DNA of 64,000 nt from Burkholderiales bacterium (GTDB lineage Bacteria > Pseudomonadota > Gammaproteobacteria > Burkholderiales > Burkholderiaceae_C). The stretch spans positions 1-64,000 of the forward strand of contig JACRPO010000017.1 in assembly GCA_016223165.1 (NCBI GenBank), written 5' to 3'. Made by a program: the position numbers and the translations under genes. The notes beneath the pieces were generated by a model. That model saw only the letters and a list, made by a program, of their open reading frames with translations. It ran no database searches and was not told where the DNA came from. Positions 25,024-35,846 of the stretch are shown here, piece after piece (positions within the stretch are counted from its first letter, which is position 1; each line of letters opens with the position of its first letter).

Positions 25024-26385
25024 ATGAATCGAGTGCGCGAAGACGAGCCTTGGCCCGACACCGTGAGAACCGGCGACAAGCGCGGCGGCGACCGCGGCAA
25101 CGACCGCGGCAGCATGCGCGAGCCCGTCTCGCGCGAGGAGTTGCTCGCGCCCTCCACGCAGGTGGTGGCCGACCGCGATGCCTATCTCGGGCAGGGCCAG
25201 CACGACGTGGGCCGCCGCATATCTGACGACCAGGTCGAACTCTTCGTCACCGGCGACGCCGCCCCGTCACTGCAGCGCGAACTCGAACTGCACGCCAGCG
25301 AATTCATCGCCGTGCACGACGTCGGTGCCAGTGCCTCGCTGCGCCTGCTGGCCGGCCTCGCCGGCGCGGCGCATGCCATGGTGCAGAAGCTCACCATCCG
25401 CCGCCAGGGCTACGGGCTGGCGCTCGCGGTGCTGCAGTTCGTCGAGGTGCCGCTGTCCGCCGGCGGCCTCGTGCGTGTCTACTCCACCGAAGCCAGCGCC
25501 GACGGCCCGACGCGCCAGGCCTTGTCGCGCACGCTGCTGGCGCACAGCCGGCTGGGTGTGCTCATCACCGGCGAGGTGCCGGCACATGCCGTCGCCGCGG
25601 CCTTGCAGCCGCTGCGCGAAGCCATCGCGCGCGGCCCCTGGACGAACCAGGAACTGCTCATCGTGCCGCTCGGCTCCAGCAGTGCGCTGGCTTCGCAGGC
25701 GGCCGCGTTGTCGGCAGGCACCTCGGTGGGCGTGCAGATCACGCCGCAGGCCATCAAACCCAAGCACATCTGGAACTTCGTCGCCGGGGCCTGGAACCGG
25801 CTGAACGGGGCGCTCGGCAACAGCGCCCGCTCGATGGAGGCCGACATCGAGCGCGCCGTGCCGCGACCGGCCACCCCCTTCACCGAGGCGGCGACGCAGC
25901 CGGGCACGTTGCCTGCCAGCTTTGCGCCCACGGTGCAGGCGGGCCTCTCGCCGGCAGGCGCCGGCGCGGCACCGCCCGCTCTCTTTCCGACTGGCGCCGT
26001 GGCACCGACGCGTCCGATGCCGAGCCCCGGCGGCACGAGCTGGCAGGACTATGTCGACCGCTGCATGGCCATCAAGGGCATGGTCAGCTGCTGCGTCTTC
26101 GACATCCACGGGGCCAAGCCGCTCGCGCATGCCGGCGTGGCGCCGTCGGCCGAACGGCTTGCCCACCAAGGTGCCAACCTGCTGACGTCGGCGCTCGACG
26201 GCTCACGCGCACTCGGCCTCGGTTCGAGCCAGCCCGAGCTGACGCTCAGCACGAGCGGCCACCACCTGATCCTGCGCCCGATCCCCGGTCATCCCGGTGT
26301 AGCGGTGCACCTGGTGCTGCTGGCCAGCGCCGGCAACCTGACGCTGGCCCGCATGCAGCTCGAGCGCGTCGAAGCGCCGCAGTAG
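25024..26385 (+). CDS. Unknown cytoplasmic protein, possible roadblock-like C-terminus
   Basis: A 453-residue protein with no signal peptide or membrane helix. The start is an ATG with AGGAG eight bases upstream. Residues about 1-50 are charged and Gly-rich. Residues 60-270 form a folded region I cannot assign (LRLLAGLAGAAHAMVQKLTIRRQGYGLALAVLQFVEVPL). A Pro/Ala-rich linker runs to about 345. The last 105 residues (WQDYVDRCMAIKGMVSCCVFDIHG to NLTLARMQLERVE) have the length and alternating pattern of a roadblock/LC7 or MglB-like domain. That resemblance is weak and needs a profile search. It stands alone between nadB and clpB. Confidence 0.6.
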   Translation: MNRVREDEPWPDTVRTGDKRGGDRGNDRGSMREPVSREELLAPSTQVVADRDAYLGQGQHDVGRRISDDQVELFVTGDAAPSLQRELELHASEFIAVHDVGASASLRLLAGLAGAAHAMVQKLTIRRQGYGLALAVLQFVEVPLSAGGLVRVYSTEASADGPTRQALSRTLLAHSRLGVLITGEVPAHAVAAALQPLREAIARGPWTNQELLIVPLGSSSALASQAAALSAGTSVGVQITPQAIKPKHIWNFVAGAWNRLNGALGNSARSMEADIERAVPRPATPFTEAATQPGTLPASFAPTVQAGLSPAGAGAAPPALFPTGAVAPTRPMPSPGGTSWQDYVDRCMAIKGMVSCCVFDIHGAKPLAHAGVAPSAERLAHQGANLLTSALDGSRALGLGSSQPELTLSTSGHHLILRPIPGHPGVAVHLVLLASAGNLTLARMQLERVEAPQ

Positions 26386-26407
26386 CAAATCGGAAGGCGG
26401 TCCGGTC

Positions 26408-26437
26408 GCGCGCCGGGCCTTCGTGGCCCGGGCGCGC
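26408..26437. terminator. GC-rich hairpin between convergent genes
   Basis: Arms GCGCGCCGGGCC and GGCCCGGGCGCGC (one bulged base) surround a TTCGT loop. It lies in the 57 bp between the stop of the unknown protein and that of clpB, so it could end both transcripts. There is no T-tract on either side, so intrinsic termination is not assured. Confidence 0.5.
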
Positions 26438-26442
26438 CCTCG

Positions 26443-29034
<2,592 letters not shown>

Positions 29035-29059
29035 GGCATGAATCTCCCGGTTCCGGCGC

Positions 29060-29087
29060 ACATTGGGCGCGCAACGGCGATTTCAAG
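29060..29087 (-). promoter_or_regulatory. Heat-shock (sigma32) promoter of clpB
   Basis: Read leftward: CTTGAAA, a 13 bp spacer, then CCCAATGT. This matches the sigma32 consensus (CTTGAAA, 11-16 bp, CCCCATnT) with one mismatch. It leaves a leader of about 20 nt that includes the GGGAG ribosome site. Confidence 0.8.
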
Positions 29088-29186
29088 GCAAGCGCGGCCG
29101 CCGCGATGCGCGGCCGATGCAGGGGCGTTGACAGAGGACAAGCCCAGGGGCCAGGAACCGCGCCCCGCCCCTACACTGCGCGCCCG

Positions 29187-31502
29187 ATGGATGACGCCGC
29201 AACCCCGGCGGCCGGCCCGACGGGGCGGCTGCCCCCGACTTTGCGCTCGGCGGTCGCAGGCGGCGTCGGCGCGCTGGCGACGCTGGCCGTCGTCATCACG
29301 CTCGGCCTGCTGGGCTTTGCGCCGATGGGCCCGCTCGCCGCGGCCATCGGCGTGCCGGGCGCCTTTGCCGCTGCCGTCGTGGGCTGTGTCGTGCTCGGCC
29401 TGGCCAGCCGCTGCAGCGTGCCGATCGCCTCGCCGAGTTCGACCACCGCGCTCGTCCTGGCGGCGCTGGTGGCGCGACTGGCGCAGGACCCCCAGGTGGT
29501 GGCGGCAGCCGCCTCGGCGCAGCCGCTGGATGCCGCCCGCTGGGTCGGCGCAGCGGCCGCTTGCGCCGTCGTCGGCATGGGCCTGGTCCAGGTGGCGCTG
29601 GCGGCATGCCGGCTCGCCAGGCTCGTGCACTTCGTGCCGCAGCCGGTGCTCGCCGGCTTCCTCAACGGCGTGGCGCTGCTCATCGTGCTGGCGCAGGTGC
29701 CGCTGCTCCTGGGGGCACCGACCGGCGCGCCGCTCGGCGCCTGGCTGGCAGCCAGCGCGGCGCGCGACGGCGCCGCGGCCTGGGCGCCGCCGCTGGCCCT
29801 GGGCCTGGCCACGGCGGCCTTCATCGCCTTCGTGGCCTGGCGCAGGCCACGCTGGCCGGCACTGCTGGCCGGCTTCGTGTTCGGCCTGGCGCTGACGCAG
29901 GCCATGCGGCTCGCCTGGCCGTCGCTGCATTGGGGCGTGACGGTGAGCGCCATACCCGTGGCCATGCCGCCGGGTGCCGCCTGGCTGCCCTTCTTCGACG
30001 ACGACAGCTGGGTCGTCGTCGCCCGCCACGCGCCAGCCATCGGCCTGACGGCGCTGCTGCTCGGGCTGATCGGCGCCCTCGAATCGCTGTTGTCGATGGT
30101 CAGCATCGAGCAGGGCTCGGGTCGGCGCCTCGCGCCCGACCGCGAACTCGCGGTGCTGGGCTTGGCCAACGTGGCCGGCGGCCTGGTCGGCGCCTTGCCG
30201 ACGGTGATGCTGCGTGCCGGTGCGCTGGCCGTGCAGCGGGCCGGCGGCCGCGGCGCGGTGGCCGCGCTGGCGGCGGCCGGCGCGACACTCGCGATCTTCA
30301 TGCTCGCCGGGCCGGCGCTCGACCTCGTGCCGCAGGCCCTGCTGGCCGGCGTGATGCTGATGGTCGGCTTCTCGCTCGTCGACCGCTGGTCGGCGCGTGT
30401 CGGCGCCCGCTGGTGGCGTGCCGTGCAGCGCGGCCGCCTCCCCGAGGGCGACGACACGGCCGTCGGGCTGGCCGTGATGGCCGTGGTCTGCGCCCTCACC
30501 GCCACCTTCGGCGTGCCGGTCGGGGTCGGCGTCGGCGTGGTGCTGTCACTGGTCGTCTTCGTGCGCCGCATCAACCGCTCGCTGGTGCGCGCGCAGTTCA
30601 CGGGCACGGCACGCCCTTCGCGCCGCATCTATCCCGGTGCCATCGAGGCACGCCTGCTCGGCCTGCGTACGCGCGTCGCGCTGCTCGAGCTCGAGGGCGC
30701 ACTCTTCTTCGGCAGCGCCGCGCACCTGCCCGAACGCGCCGAGGCGCTGGCGCCGCCGGTGCGCTTCGTCATCCTCGACCTGCGCCGCGTGAGCACGGTC
30801 GATGAATCGGGCGCGATGCTGATGCACGAGGTGGCGCAGCGCCTGGCCCGTCACGGCCAGGAGCTGCTGCTGGCCGGCGTGGCCAGCGGCAGCACCGTGG
30901 CACGCGCCCTGAAGGCATTCGCGCCCTGGGCCGCAGGCAGCGCGCCGCGCACCTTCTTCGATGCCGACCAGGCCATGGAGGCGGCCGAGGCGGCCCTGCT
31001 CGCCGAGGCGGCGCAGGACGACGCGGCGCTCGCGGCACTGCTGGCCACCGAGGCAGAACTGCCGCTCGAAGCCTGCTCGCTGGTGCGCGGCCTCTCGCCG
31101 CGCGAGCTGCGGCAGGTGGCCGCGGCCATGCACCGGCGCGAGCTGCGCGCCGGCGACGTGATCTTCCGCCAGGGCGACGACGCCGAGGCCCTGTACGTCG
31201 TGACGCGCGGCTCGGTGAGCGCGGTGGTCGTGGTGCGCGGCACGGTGAACCGCACGCAGCGCTTCGCGAGCCTGGGCCCCGGCACGATGTTCGGCGAGAT
31301 GGCACTGCTCGACCAGGCCGGGCGCAGCGCCGACGCGGTGGCCGACAGCGACGCCTGCCTGCAGGTGCTCTCGCGCGAGGGCCTCGACCAGCTGCTGCGC
31401 GAGCATCCCGAGCTGGCCGCCAAGCTGTACCGCAACATCGCCGCTCACCTGGGCGAGCGGCTGCGCGCCGCTTCCATCGCCTGGCAGGCAGCCGCAGCCT
31501 AG
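29187..31502 (+). CDS. SulP transporter fused to STAS and cNMP-binding domains
   Basis: A 771-residue protein in three parts. Residues 1-470 form a SulP/SLC26-type membrane domain with about 11-12 helices. Residues 485-590 form a STAS domain (VALLELEGALFFGSAAHL, ILDLRRVSTVDESGAMLM). Residues about 630-755 form a cyclic-nucleotide-binding domain (GDVIFRQGDDAEALYVVTRGSV, FGEMALLDQAGRSADAVA). This suggests anion or bicarbonate transport gated by a nucleotide or other ligand. No ribosome site precedes the ATG, but TACACT ends nine bases upstream, so the message may be leaderless. It is divergent from clpB and convergent with the deiminase gene. Confidence 0.9.
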   Translation: MDDAATPAAGPTGRLPPTLRSAVAGGVGALATLAVVITLGLLGFAPMGPLAAAIGVPGAFAAAVVGCVVLGLASRCSVPIASPSSTTALVLAALVARLAQDPQVVAAAASAQPLDAARWVGAAAACAVVGMGLVQVALAACRLARLVHFVPQPVLAGFLNGVALLIVLAQVPLLLGAPTGAPLGAWLAASAARDGAAAWAPPLALGLATAAFIAFVAWRRPRWPALLAGFVFGLALTQAMRLAWPSLHWGVTVSAIPVAMPPGAAWLPFFDDDSWVVVARHAPAIGLTALLLGLIGALESLLSMVSIEQGSGRRLAPDRELAVLGLANVAGGLVGALPTVMLRAGALAVQRAGGRGAVAALAAAGATLAIFMLAGPALDLVPQALLAGVMLMVGFSLVDRWSARVGARWWRAVQRGRLPEGDDTAVGLAVMAVVCALTATFGVPVGVGVGVVLSLVVFVRRINRSLVRAQFTGTARPSRRIYPGAIEARLLGLRTRVALLELEGALFFGSAAHLPERAEALAPPVRFVILDLRRVSTVDESGAMLMHEVAQRLARHGQELLLAGVASGSTVARALKAFAPWAAGSAPRTFFDADQAMEAAEAALLAEAAQDDAALAALLATEAELPLEACSLVRGLSPRELRQVAAAMHRRELRAGDVIFRQGDDAEALYVVTRGSVSAVVVVRGTVNRTQRFASLGPGTMFGEMALLDQAGRSADAVADSDACLQVLSREGLDQLLREHPELAAKLYRNIAAHLGERLRAASIAWQAAAA

Positions 31503-31520
31503 GCGTGTGGGCGGCCCGCG

Positions 31521-32897
31521 CTACGCCGGCTCGCTCAGCGTCGCGCAATGCGGCCCGCCGCCGACCCAGTTGGCGGTGATGGCGTCGACGAAGCGCACCT
31601 CGCGCTGCGGGAAGGCGCGCTCGAAGATCCGCCGCACCTTCAGCTGCCGGTGTGGCGGCGTGCCGTGCGGCTCGTAGTCGGGCAGCACGATCACGCCGTT
31701 GGCCGGCACGAAGTTGAGATAGCTGGCCGAGGCCATCTGCACCAGCGCCTGCCCCGGCCGGCGGCCCTCGGCCGGCGCGAAGAAGTCGGGCGACCAGGCC
31801 TCGGAGAGCGCCGTGTTCGCGCCTTCGGACAGCACGACTCGGCGCTGCAACGGCCGCGGCATCGGCACCTTGAGCACCCGCAGCGGCCGGCCCTCGGCGT
31901 CGGTCGCGCGGCCGAGGATGGCGAGGTTGCGCTGCATGCGCGCGCGCGACATGCGTGCCACCGGGTGCGCGGCGACGTCGCCGTCTTCGGGCCAGGCGAG
32001 CAGCACCGTGCGCGCGTCGGCGAAGCGCACGAAGAGGTCGGTGTGGCCACCGGTGCCCCAGGCGACATAGGGGCCGGTGATGGTGGCGCGCAGGTGCGGG
32101 TCCTCGGCCAGGCCCTCGGGCAGCCAGATCACCTTGCGCAGCCCGGGCAGGCGCAGCAGCGCGCGCTCGAGCACCGCGCGCGGCACGCCCGGGTTGCGGC
32201 TGCGCAGGTAGGCCTCGTTGGCGATGAGAAGGCCGCGCCCGTTGGTCTCGAAGCCGCCGCCCTCCAGGGCCACGCTGCTGCGGTGCAGGCGCGCGCCGGC
32301 ATGCTGCGCGAGCGCCTGTGCGAGCTCCTCGCGAGAGTAGTCGGCATTCGCCGAGCAGGCGACCACCGCGCCCGGGTCGCCGCGCCAGCGCTTCGCACAC
32401 CAGGCCGGCACGCCGTATTGCGTCCAGCGGAAATCGGCCACGCCCAGGCGGCCGCCCGGTGCCCGCGTGAAGACCGCCATGTCGCGCAGGAAGTAGCTGG
32501 CCAGGGGCTCATGGACGAACTGCGCCGGCTTGCCCCGCGGCCCGTCGAGCGGCACGCCCTGCGCAAGCAGCACTTGGCGCGCGTCGGTCTCGGCCTGCGC
32601 ATCGCGCACGACGAAGCGCAGCGGCACGTGCGGGGCGAGCGCCGCCGCGAGGCCGACGCTCATCGCCGCATGCCCTGCGTCGTACGAGAGCCAGACGGCC
32701 GCGAGCGGCTCGAACTCGCCGCCGAACCGGTAGCCGACGCCGGCCGCCTCGCCCTGCGGGTCGTCGATCTCGAACGCGTCGGCCGGCACGCCCATGCCGG
32801 CACCCCGGCCCGCCAGCGCGGCGAGGGCAGCGCCGGCACCGGCGCGAAGCCACTGCCGGCGCGCCAGTCGATCGCCTGCAGGCATGGCGTCGGTCAT
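31521..32897 (-). CDS. Agmatine-deiminase-family protein with Tat-like signal
   Basis: A 458-residue member of the agmatine deiminase/peptidyl-arginine deiminase family. Conserved pieces are FLRDMAVFTR, ALEGGGFETNGRG, GTGGHTDLFVRF and the C-terminal GGGPHC with the catalytic Cys. Unlike cytosolic AguA it begins with a twin-arginine-like leader (RRQWLRAGAGAALAALAG), suggesting export. The ATG has AAGGA eight bases upstream. The role may be hydrolysis of a guanidine compound in the periplasm. It is separated from the acyl-CoA ligase gene by a palindromic element and is probably a single-gene unit. Confidence 0.85.
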   Translation of the reverse strand: MTDAMPAGDRLARRQWLRAGAGAALAALAGRGAGMGVPADAFEIDDPQGEAAGVGYRFGGEFEPLAAVWLSYDAGHAAMSVGLAAALAPHVPLRFVVRDAQAETDARQVLLAQGVPLDGPRGKPAQFVHEPLASYFLRDMAVFTRAPGGRLGVADFRWTQYGVPAWCAKRWRGDPGAVVACSANADYSREELAQALAQHAGARLHRSSVALEGGGFETNGRGLLIANEAYLRSRNPGVPRAVLERALLRLPGLRKVIWLPEGLAEDPHLRATITGPYVAWGTGGHTDLFVRFADARTVLLAWPEDGDVAAHPVARMSRARMQRNLAILGRATDAEGRPLRVLKVPMPRPLQRRVVLSEGANTALSEAWSPDFFAPAEGRRPGQALVQMASASYLNFVPANGVIVLPDYEPHGTPPHRQLKVRRIFERAFPQREVRFVDAITANWVGGGPHCATLSEPA

Positions 32898-32948
32898 GAT
32901 GGCGATCCTTCCATGTCCCCAGTGTCCCTTTGCGAGCCGCGCCCTTCA

Positions 32949-33107
32949 GAGCCTGTGAATGAATCAGCCGCGCCCGAGCGGCGCGTCAGAAGGTGTCGGA
33001 TCGAGGCGCAAAGCGCAGCCGTATCGCGTGATATGGCGAGCCTTTGCAACGATGAGCCGGCGCCTTCTGGCGTGGCGAGCGGGTGTGGATGATTCGTACA
33101 CAGGCTC
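32949..33107. mobile_element. 159 bp palindromic MITE-like element
   Basis: A non-coding element whose ends are perfect inverted repeats (GAGCCTGTG and CACAGGCTC), with 16 of the first 18 bases matching. The imperfect complementarity continues through the whole element to a centre near 33028. It is flanked by the 4-bp direct repeat TTCA (32945-32948 and 33108-33111), as expected of a transposition target duplication. No transposase is encoded, so it would move in trans. The right-hand TTCA contains the TGA stop of the acyl-CoA ligase, so insertion preserved that gene's end. It could fold into a long hairpin and act as a terminator. Confidence 0.75.
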
Positions 33108-33108
33108 T

Positions 33109-34542
33109 TCAGGCGCCCAGCTGCCGTGCCAGCGCCGCCCGCTGCACCTTGCCGAGCGCCGTCTTCGGCAGGCTCTGGCAGACGAGGACGCGCCGCGGAT
33201 GCTTGAAGCGCGCCAGCCTGCTCTCGAACAGGCGCTGCAGCGCCGCCTCGTCGAGCGCCATGCCCGGGCGCAGCACGACGGCGAGCACCGGCACCTCGCC
33301 CCAGCGCGCGTCGGGCAGCGCGACGACGGCGCAGTCAGCGACCTCGGGGCGCATGGACACCAGGTTCTCGATTTCTGCCGGGTGGATGTTCTCGCCGCCC
33401 GAGATGATGAGTTCCTTGGTGCGCCCCACCACCTCGTAGAAGCCGTCGGCATGCCGCATGGCGAGGTCGCCGGTGTGGAACCAGCCTCGCTCGTCGAACG
33501 AAGGCGGGTCGTCGGCTGCAAGGCGGTGGTAGCCGCGCATCAGGTTCGGCGCCTTGAGCAGGATCTCGCCGCCGGCGCCGAGTTCCACCTGCACGCCGAG
33601 CGCCGCGCGGCCGGCGCTCCCCACATGCGCCATCGCCTCGGCCGGCCGCAGCACGATGGAGACGGGGCCGGTCTCGGTGGCGCCGTACACCTGCGCCACC
33701 GGAATGCCGCGCGCATGGAAGGCCTCGATGAGCGGGCGCGGCACGATCTGCGAGCCGGCCGTGACGAAGGCGAGGCTCGAGAGGTCGGCGCCGGGCCAGC
33801 GCGGATGCTCGACGAGGGCGCGCATCACGGCCGGCACGAGCAGCGTCGTCGTCGGCCGCCATTGCTCGACGTCGTCGAACCAGGCGCCGGGCTCGAAGCG
33901 TGCCTGCAGGCGCACGGCCGCACCGACGGCCAGCGCCGGCAGCACCTGGATGCACAGGCCGCCGACGTGGAAGAGCGGCAGCACGGCGAGCACGCGCGAG
34001 GCGGCATCGAGCCCCTGCGCGTCGACGGCGGCGGCGATGTTGGCCGCCATGCCCGCCGCGGTGTGCATGGCGCCCTTGGGCTCGCCCGTCGTGCCCGAGG
34101 TGTAGACGAGCAGCAGGTCTCCAGGCCGCACGCCCTCGGCGGCGCCCGGGCGCCACGCGGCCATCGCACGCAGCCCGCCCGCCAGCGGCGCGCACTCGGG
34201 CGTGCCGAGCAGGTGCCCGGCGCCGGCGTGCAGGGCGATGCGAGCCAGCTCGCTGGCGGTGAGGCGCCAGTTGAGCGGCAGCAGCACCGCGCCGAGCTGC
34301 TCGCAAGCCGCGAGCGTGGCCAGCATCTCGAAGCTGTTGTGGCCGAGCCAGGCGACGATGGCGCCGCGTACGACGCCGGCGTCGGCCAGCTGGCGACGCG
34401 CGGCCTCGATTTGCGAGGCAGGCGCGACGCCGCCGAACACCGGACCGGCGGCCGCCGTGGATCCGGCTGTGCCGGCCCGCTGGCGCTGCCCCAGGTCCTG
34501 CGCAGCGGCCCCTGGGGCTACGTCATTCGATCTGCTCGTCAC
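33109..34542 (-). CDS. AMP-forming acyl-CoA synthetase-like protein
   Basis: A 477-residue ANL-superfamily ligase. Core motifs are present: LLVYTSGTTGEPKGAMHT (AMP binding), YGATETGPVSI, WFHTGDLAMRHADGFYEVVGRTKELI and the C-terminal lysine segment LPKTALGKVQR. It would activate a carboxylic acid to its CoA thioester. The N-terminus is odd: about the first 45 residues are low-complexity and lack the usual ALxxGGRxxTYAEL block, so the protein is shorter than typical 510-550-residue ligases. It starts with GTG, overlapping the acyl-CoA dehydrogenase end by 20 bp, and is the last gene of the 33-38 kb cluster. Confidence 0.87.
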   Translation of the reverse strand: MTSRSNDVAPGAAAQDLGQRQRAGTAGSTAAAGPVFGGVAPASQIEAARRQLADAGVVRGAIVAWLGHNSFEMLATLAACEQLGAVLLPLNWRLTASELARIALHAGAGHLLGTPECAPLAGGLRAMAAWRPGAAEGVRPGDLLLVYTSGTTGEPKGAMHTAAGMAANIAAAVDAQGLDAASRVLAVLPLFHVGGLCIQVLPALAVGAAVRLQARFEPGAWFDDVEQWRPTTTLLVPAVMRALVEHPRWPGADLSSLAFVTAGSQIVPRPLIEAFHARGIPVAQVYGATETGPVSIVLRPAEAMAHVGSAGRAALGVQVELGAGGEILLKAPNLMRGYHRLAADDPPSFDERGWFHTGDLAMRHADGFYEVVGRTKELIISGGENIHPAEIENLVSMRPEVADCAVVALPDARWGEVPVLAVVLRPGMALDEAALQRLFESRLARFKHPRRVLVCQSLPKTALGKVQRAALARQLGA

Positions 34543-35842
34543 TCTCGCCCGCCTCGTAGAGGCACTCGCGGCCCAGCCGGTCGAGACAGAGTTCCGCCGT
34601 CCACGGCAGCATCAGGCTGCCGCAGCGGCTGTCGCGGTAGAGGCGCTCGAGCGGCAGCGACTTGAGCATGCTCTGGCCGCCGCAGGTGCGGATGGCCAGC
34701 CGGGCGAGGTCGTTGGCGTTCTCCATGATCGTGTAGTGCGCGGCATAGAGGCGCATGCGCGCGTCCTTGTCGGGGTCGACGCGCGCCTCGCGCGCGGTCT
34801 GCAGGAAGAGCGCGCGCGTCGCCTCGAGCTTGACGCGCATCTCGGCCACCGCGATCTGCTTGGTCGGGTACATGCGCCGCTTCACGGGCGGCATGCCCGG
34901 CAGCTCGGCGCGCAGGTACTTCACGCTGAAGTCGTAGGCGGCCTGCGCGATGCCCATGTAGGTAGGCGAGAGCGTCGCGAACATGTGCGGGAAGCGGCTC
35001 GCCGCCTGGTAGTACAGGCCCTCGGGCATGAGGCGCGCGTCCTCGGGCACGAAGACGTCCTTGAAGGCGAGGTTGCGGCTGACGGTGGCGCGCATGCCGA
35101 GCGGGTCCCAGTCGCCGTAGATCTCCAGGCCCGGGGCACCGGCCGGCACGGCCAGGTACATCGAGTCGCGGCGCGTGCCGCGGCCCTCCTGGCCGGGGCG
35201 CTCGAGCGTGCACAGCACGCCGTACCAGTCGGCCGCGCCGGCGAGCGAGGCGAAGATCTTGCGGCCGTTGATGACGTAGCCGCCGCCACCACCTTCCACC
35301 TTGCGCGCCACCGTGCCCCAGGGCGCCGCGCCGGCGGCGGCGGCGCCGCCCTCGCTGAAGGGCTGCGCGTAGACCTGCCCCTGCTCGACGATGCGGCGGT
35401 AGTGCTGCGTGCGGATGCGGTGGTGCTCGGCGCGCTGCTCGGCCGTCATCTCGAGGGCGTCGGCGATGAAGCCGCTCCACATGCAGGAGCTCACGTGCAT
35501 GTTGAAGCTGAGCGCCGTGGCGCCGCACCAGCGGCCGATCTCGGCGGCCACCATCACGTAGGTGGCGAAGTCGGCGCCGAGGCCACCGTATTCGCGCGGC
35601 ACGCAGATGCCGAGCAGCCCGCTCGCGCGCAGGTCGGCATAGTTCTCGAACGGGAAGGTGGCGTCGCGGTCGTAGGCGGCCGCGCGCGCCTCGAAGGCCG
35701 GACCGAGCTCGGCAGCGCGGCCGATCAGCTCGCGCTGCAGCGGCGTCAGCGTCTCGGCGTTGCCGGCGATGTGCGAGGGCGCGTAGCGGCTGGGCTTGTC
35801 GGTCCGTTCGGACCCGCGTGCAGGCGTCAGGGGGGCGGACAT
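34523..35842 (-). CDS. Acyl-CoA dehydrogenase-family flavoprotein
   Basis: A 439-residue acyl-CoA-dehydrogenase-fold protein. Visible family stretches are GLLGICVPREYGGLGAD, GYVINGRKIFASLAGAADW, GMRATVSRNLAFKDVFVP and IRTCGGQSMLKSLPLERLYRDSRCGSLMLPWTAELCLDRLG. The start is the ATG with AAGGAG eight bases upstream; an in-frame start ten codons earlier is less likely. Some members of this fold are two-component flavin monooxygenases fed by a flavin reductase. As a flavin reductase is encoded in the same cluster, that role competes with ordinary CoA-ester dehydrogenation. Sequence alone does not decide. Confidence 0.88.
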   Translation of the reverse strand: MSAPLTPARGSERTDKPSRYAPSHIAGNAETLTPLQRELIGRAAELGPAFEARAAAYDRDATFPFENYADLRASGLLGICVPREYGGLGADFATYVMVAAEIGRWCGATALSFNMHVSSCMWSGFIADALEMTAEQRAEHHRIRTQHYRRIVEQGQVYAQPFSEGGAAAAGAAPWGTVARKVEGGGGGYVINGRKIFASLAGAADWYGVLCTLERPGQEGRGTRRDSMYLAVPAGAPGLEIYGDWDPLGMRATVSRNLAFKDVFVPEDARLMPEGLYYQAASRFPHMFATLSPTYMGIAQAAYDFSVKYLRAELPGMPPVKRRMYPTKQIAVAEMRVKLEATRALFLQTAREARVDPDKDARMRLYAAHYTIMENANDLARLAIRTCGGQSMLKSLPLERLYRDSRCGSLMLPWTAELCLDRLGRECLYEAGESDEQIE

Positions 35843-35846
35843 CCAA

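Noticed and set aside
29128..29177. Sigma70 promoter for SulP using TTGACA at 29128-29133
   Set aside because: The gap to TACACT is 38 bp, far beyond 16-19 bp. Only the -10-like part is plausible.
32949..33107. Simple rho-independent terminator rather than a mobile element
   Set aside because: The symmetry spans 159 bp, the ends are perfect 9-bp inverted repeats and a 4-bp direct repeat flanks them. There is no U-tract. Termination may be a secondary effect.
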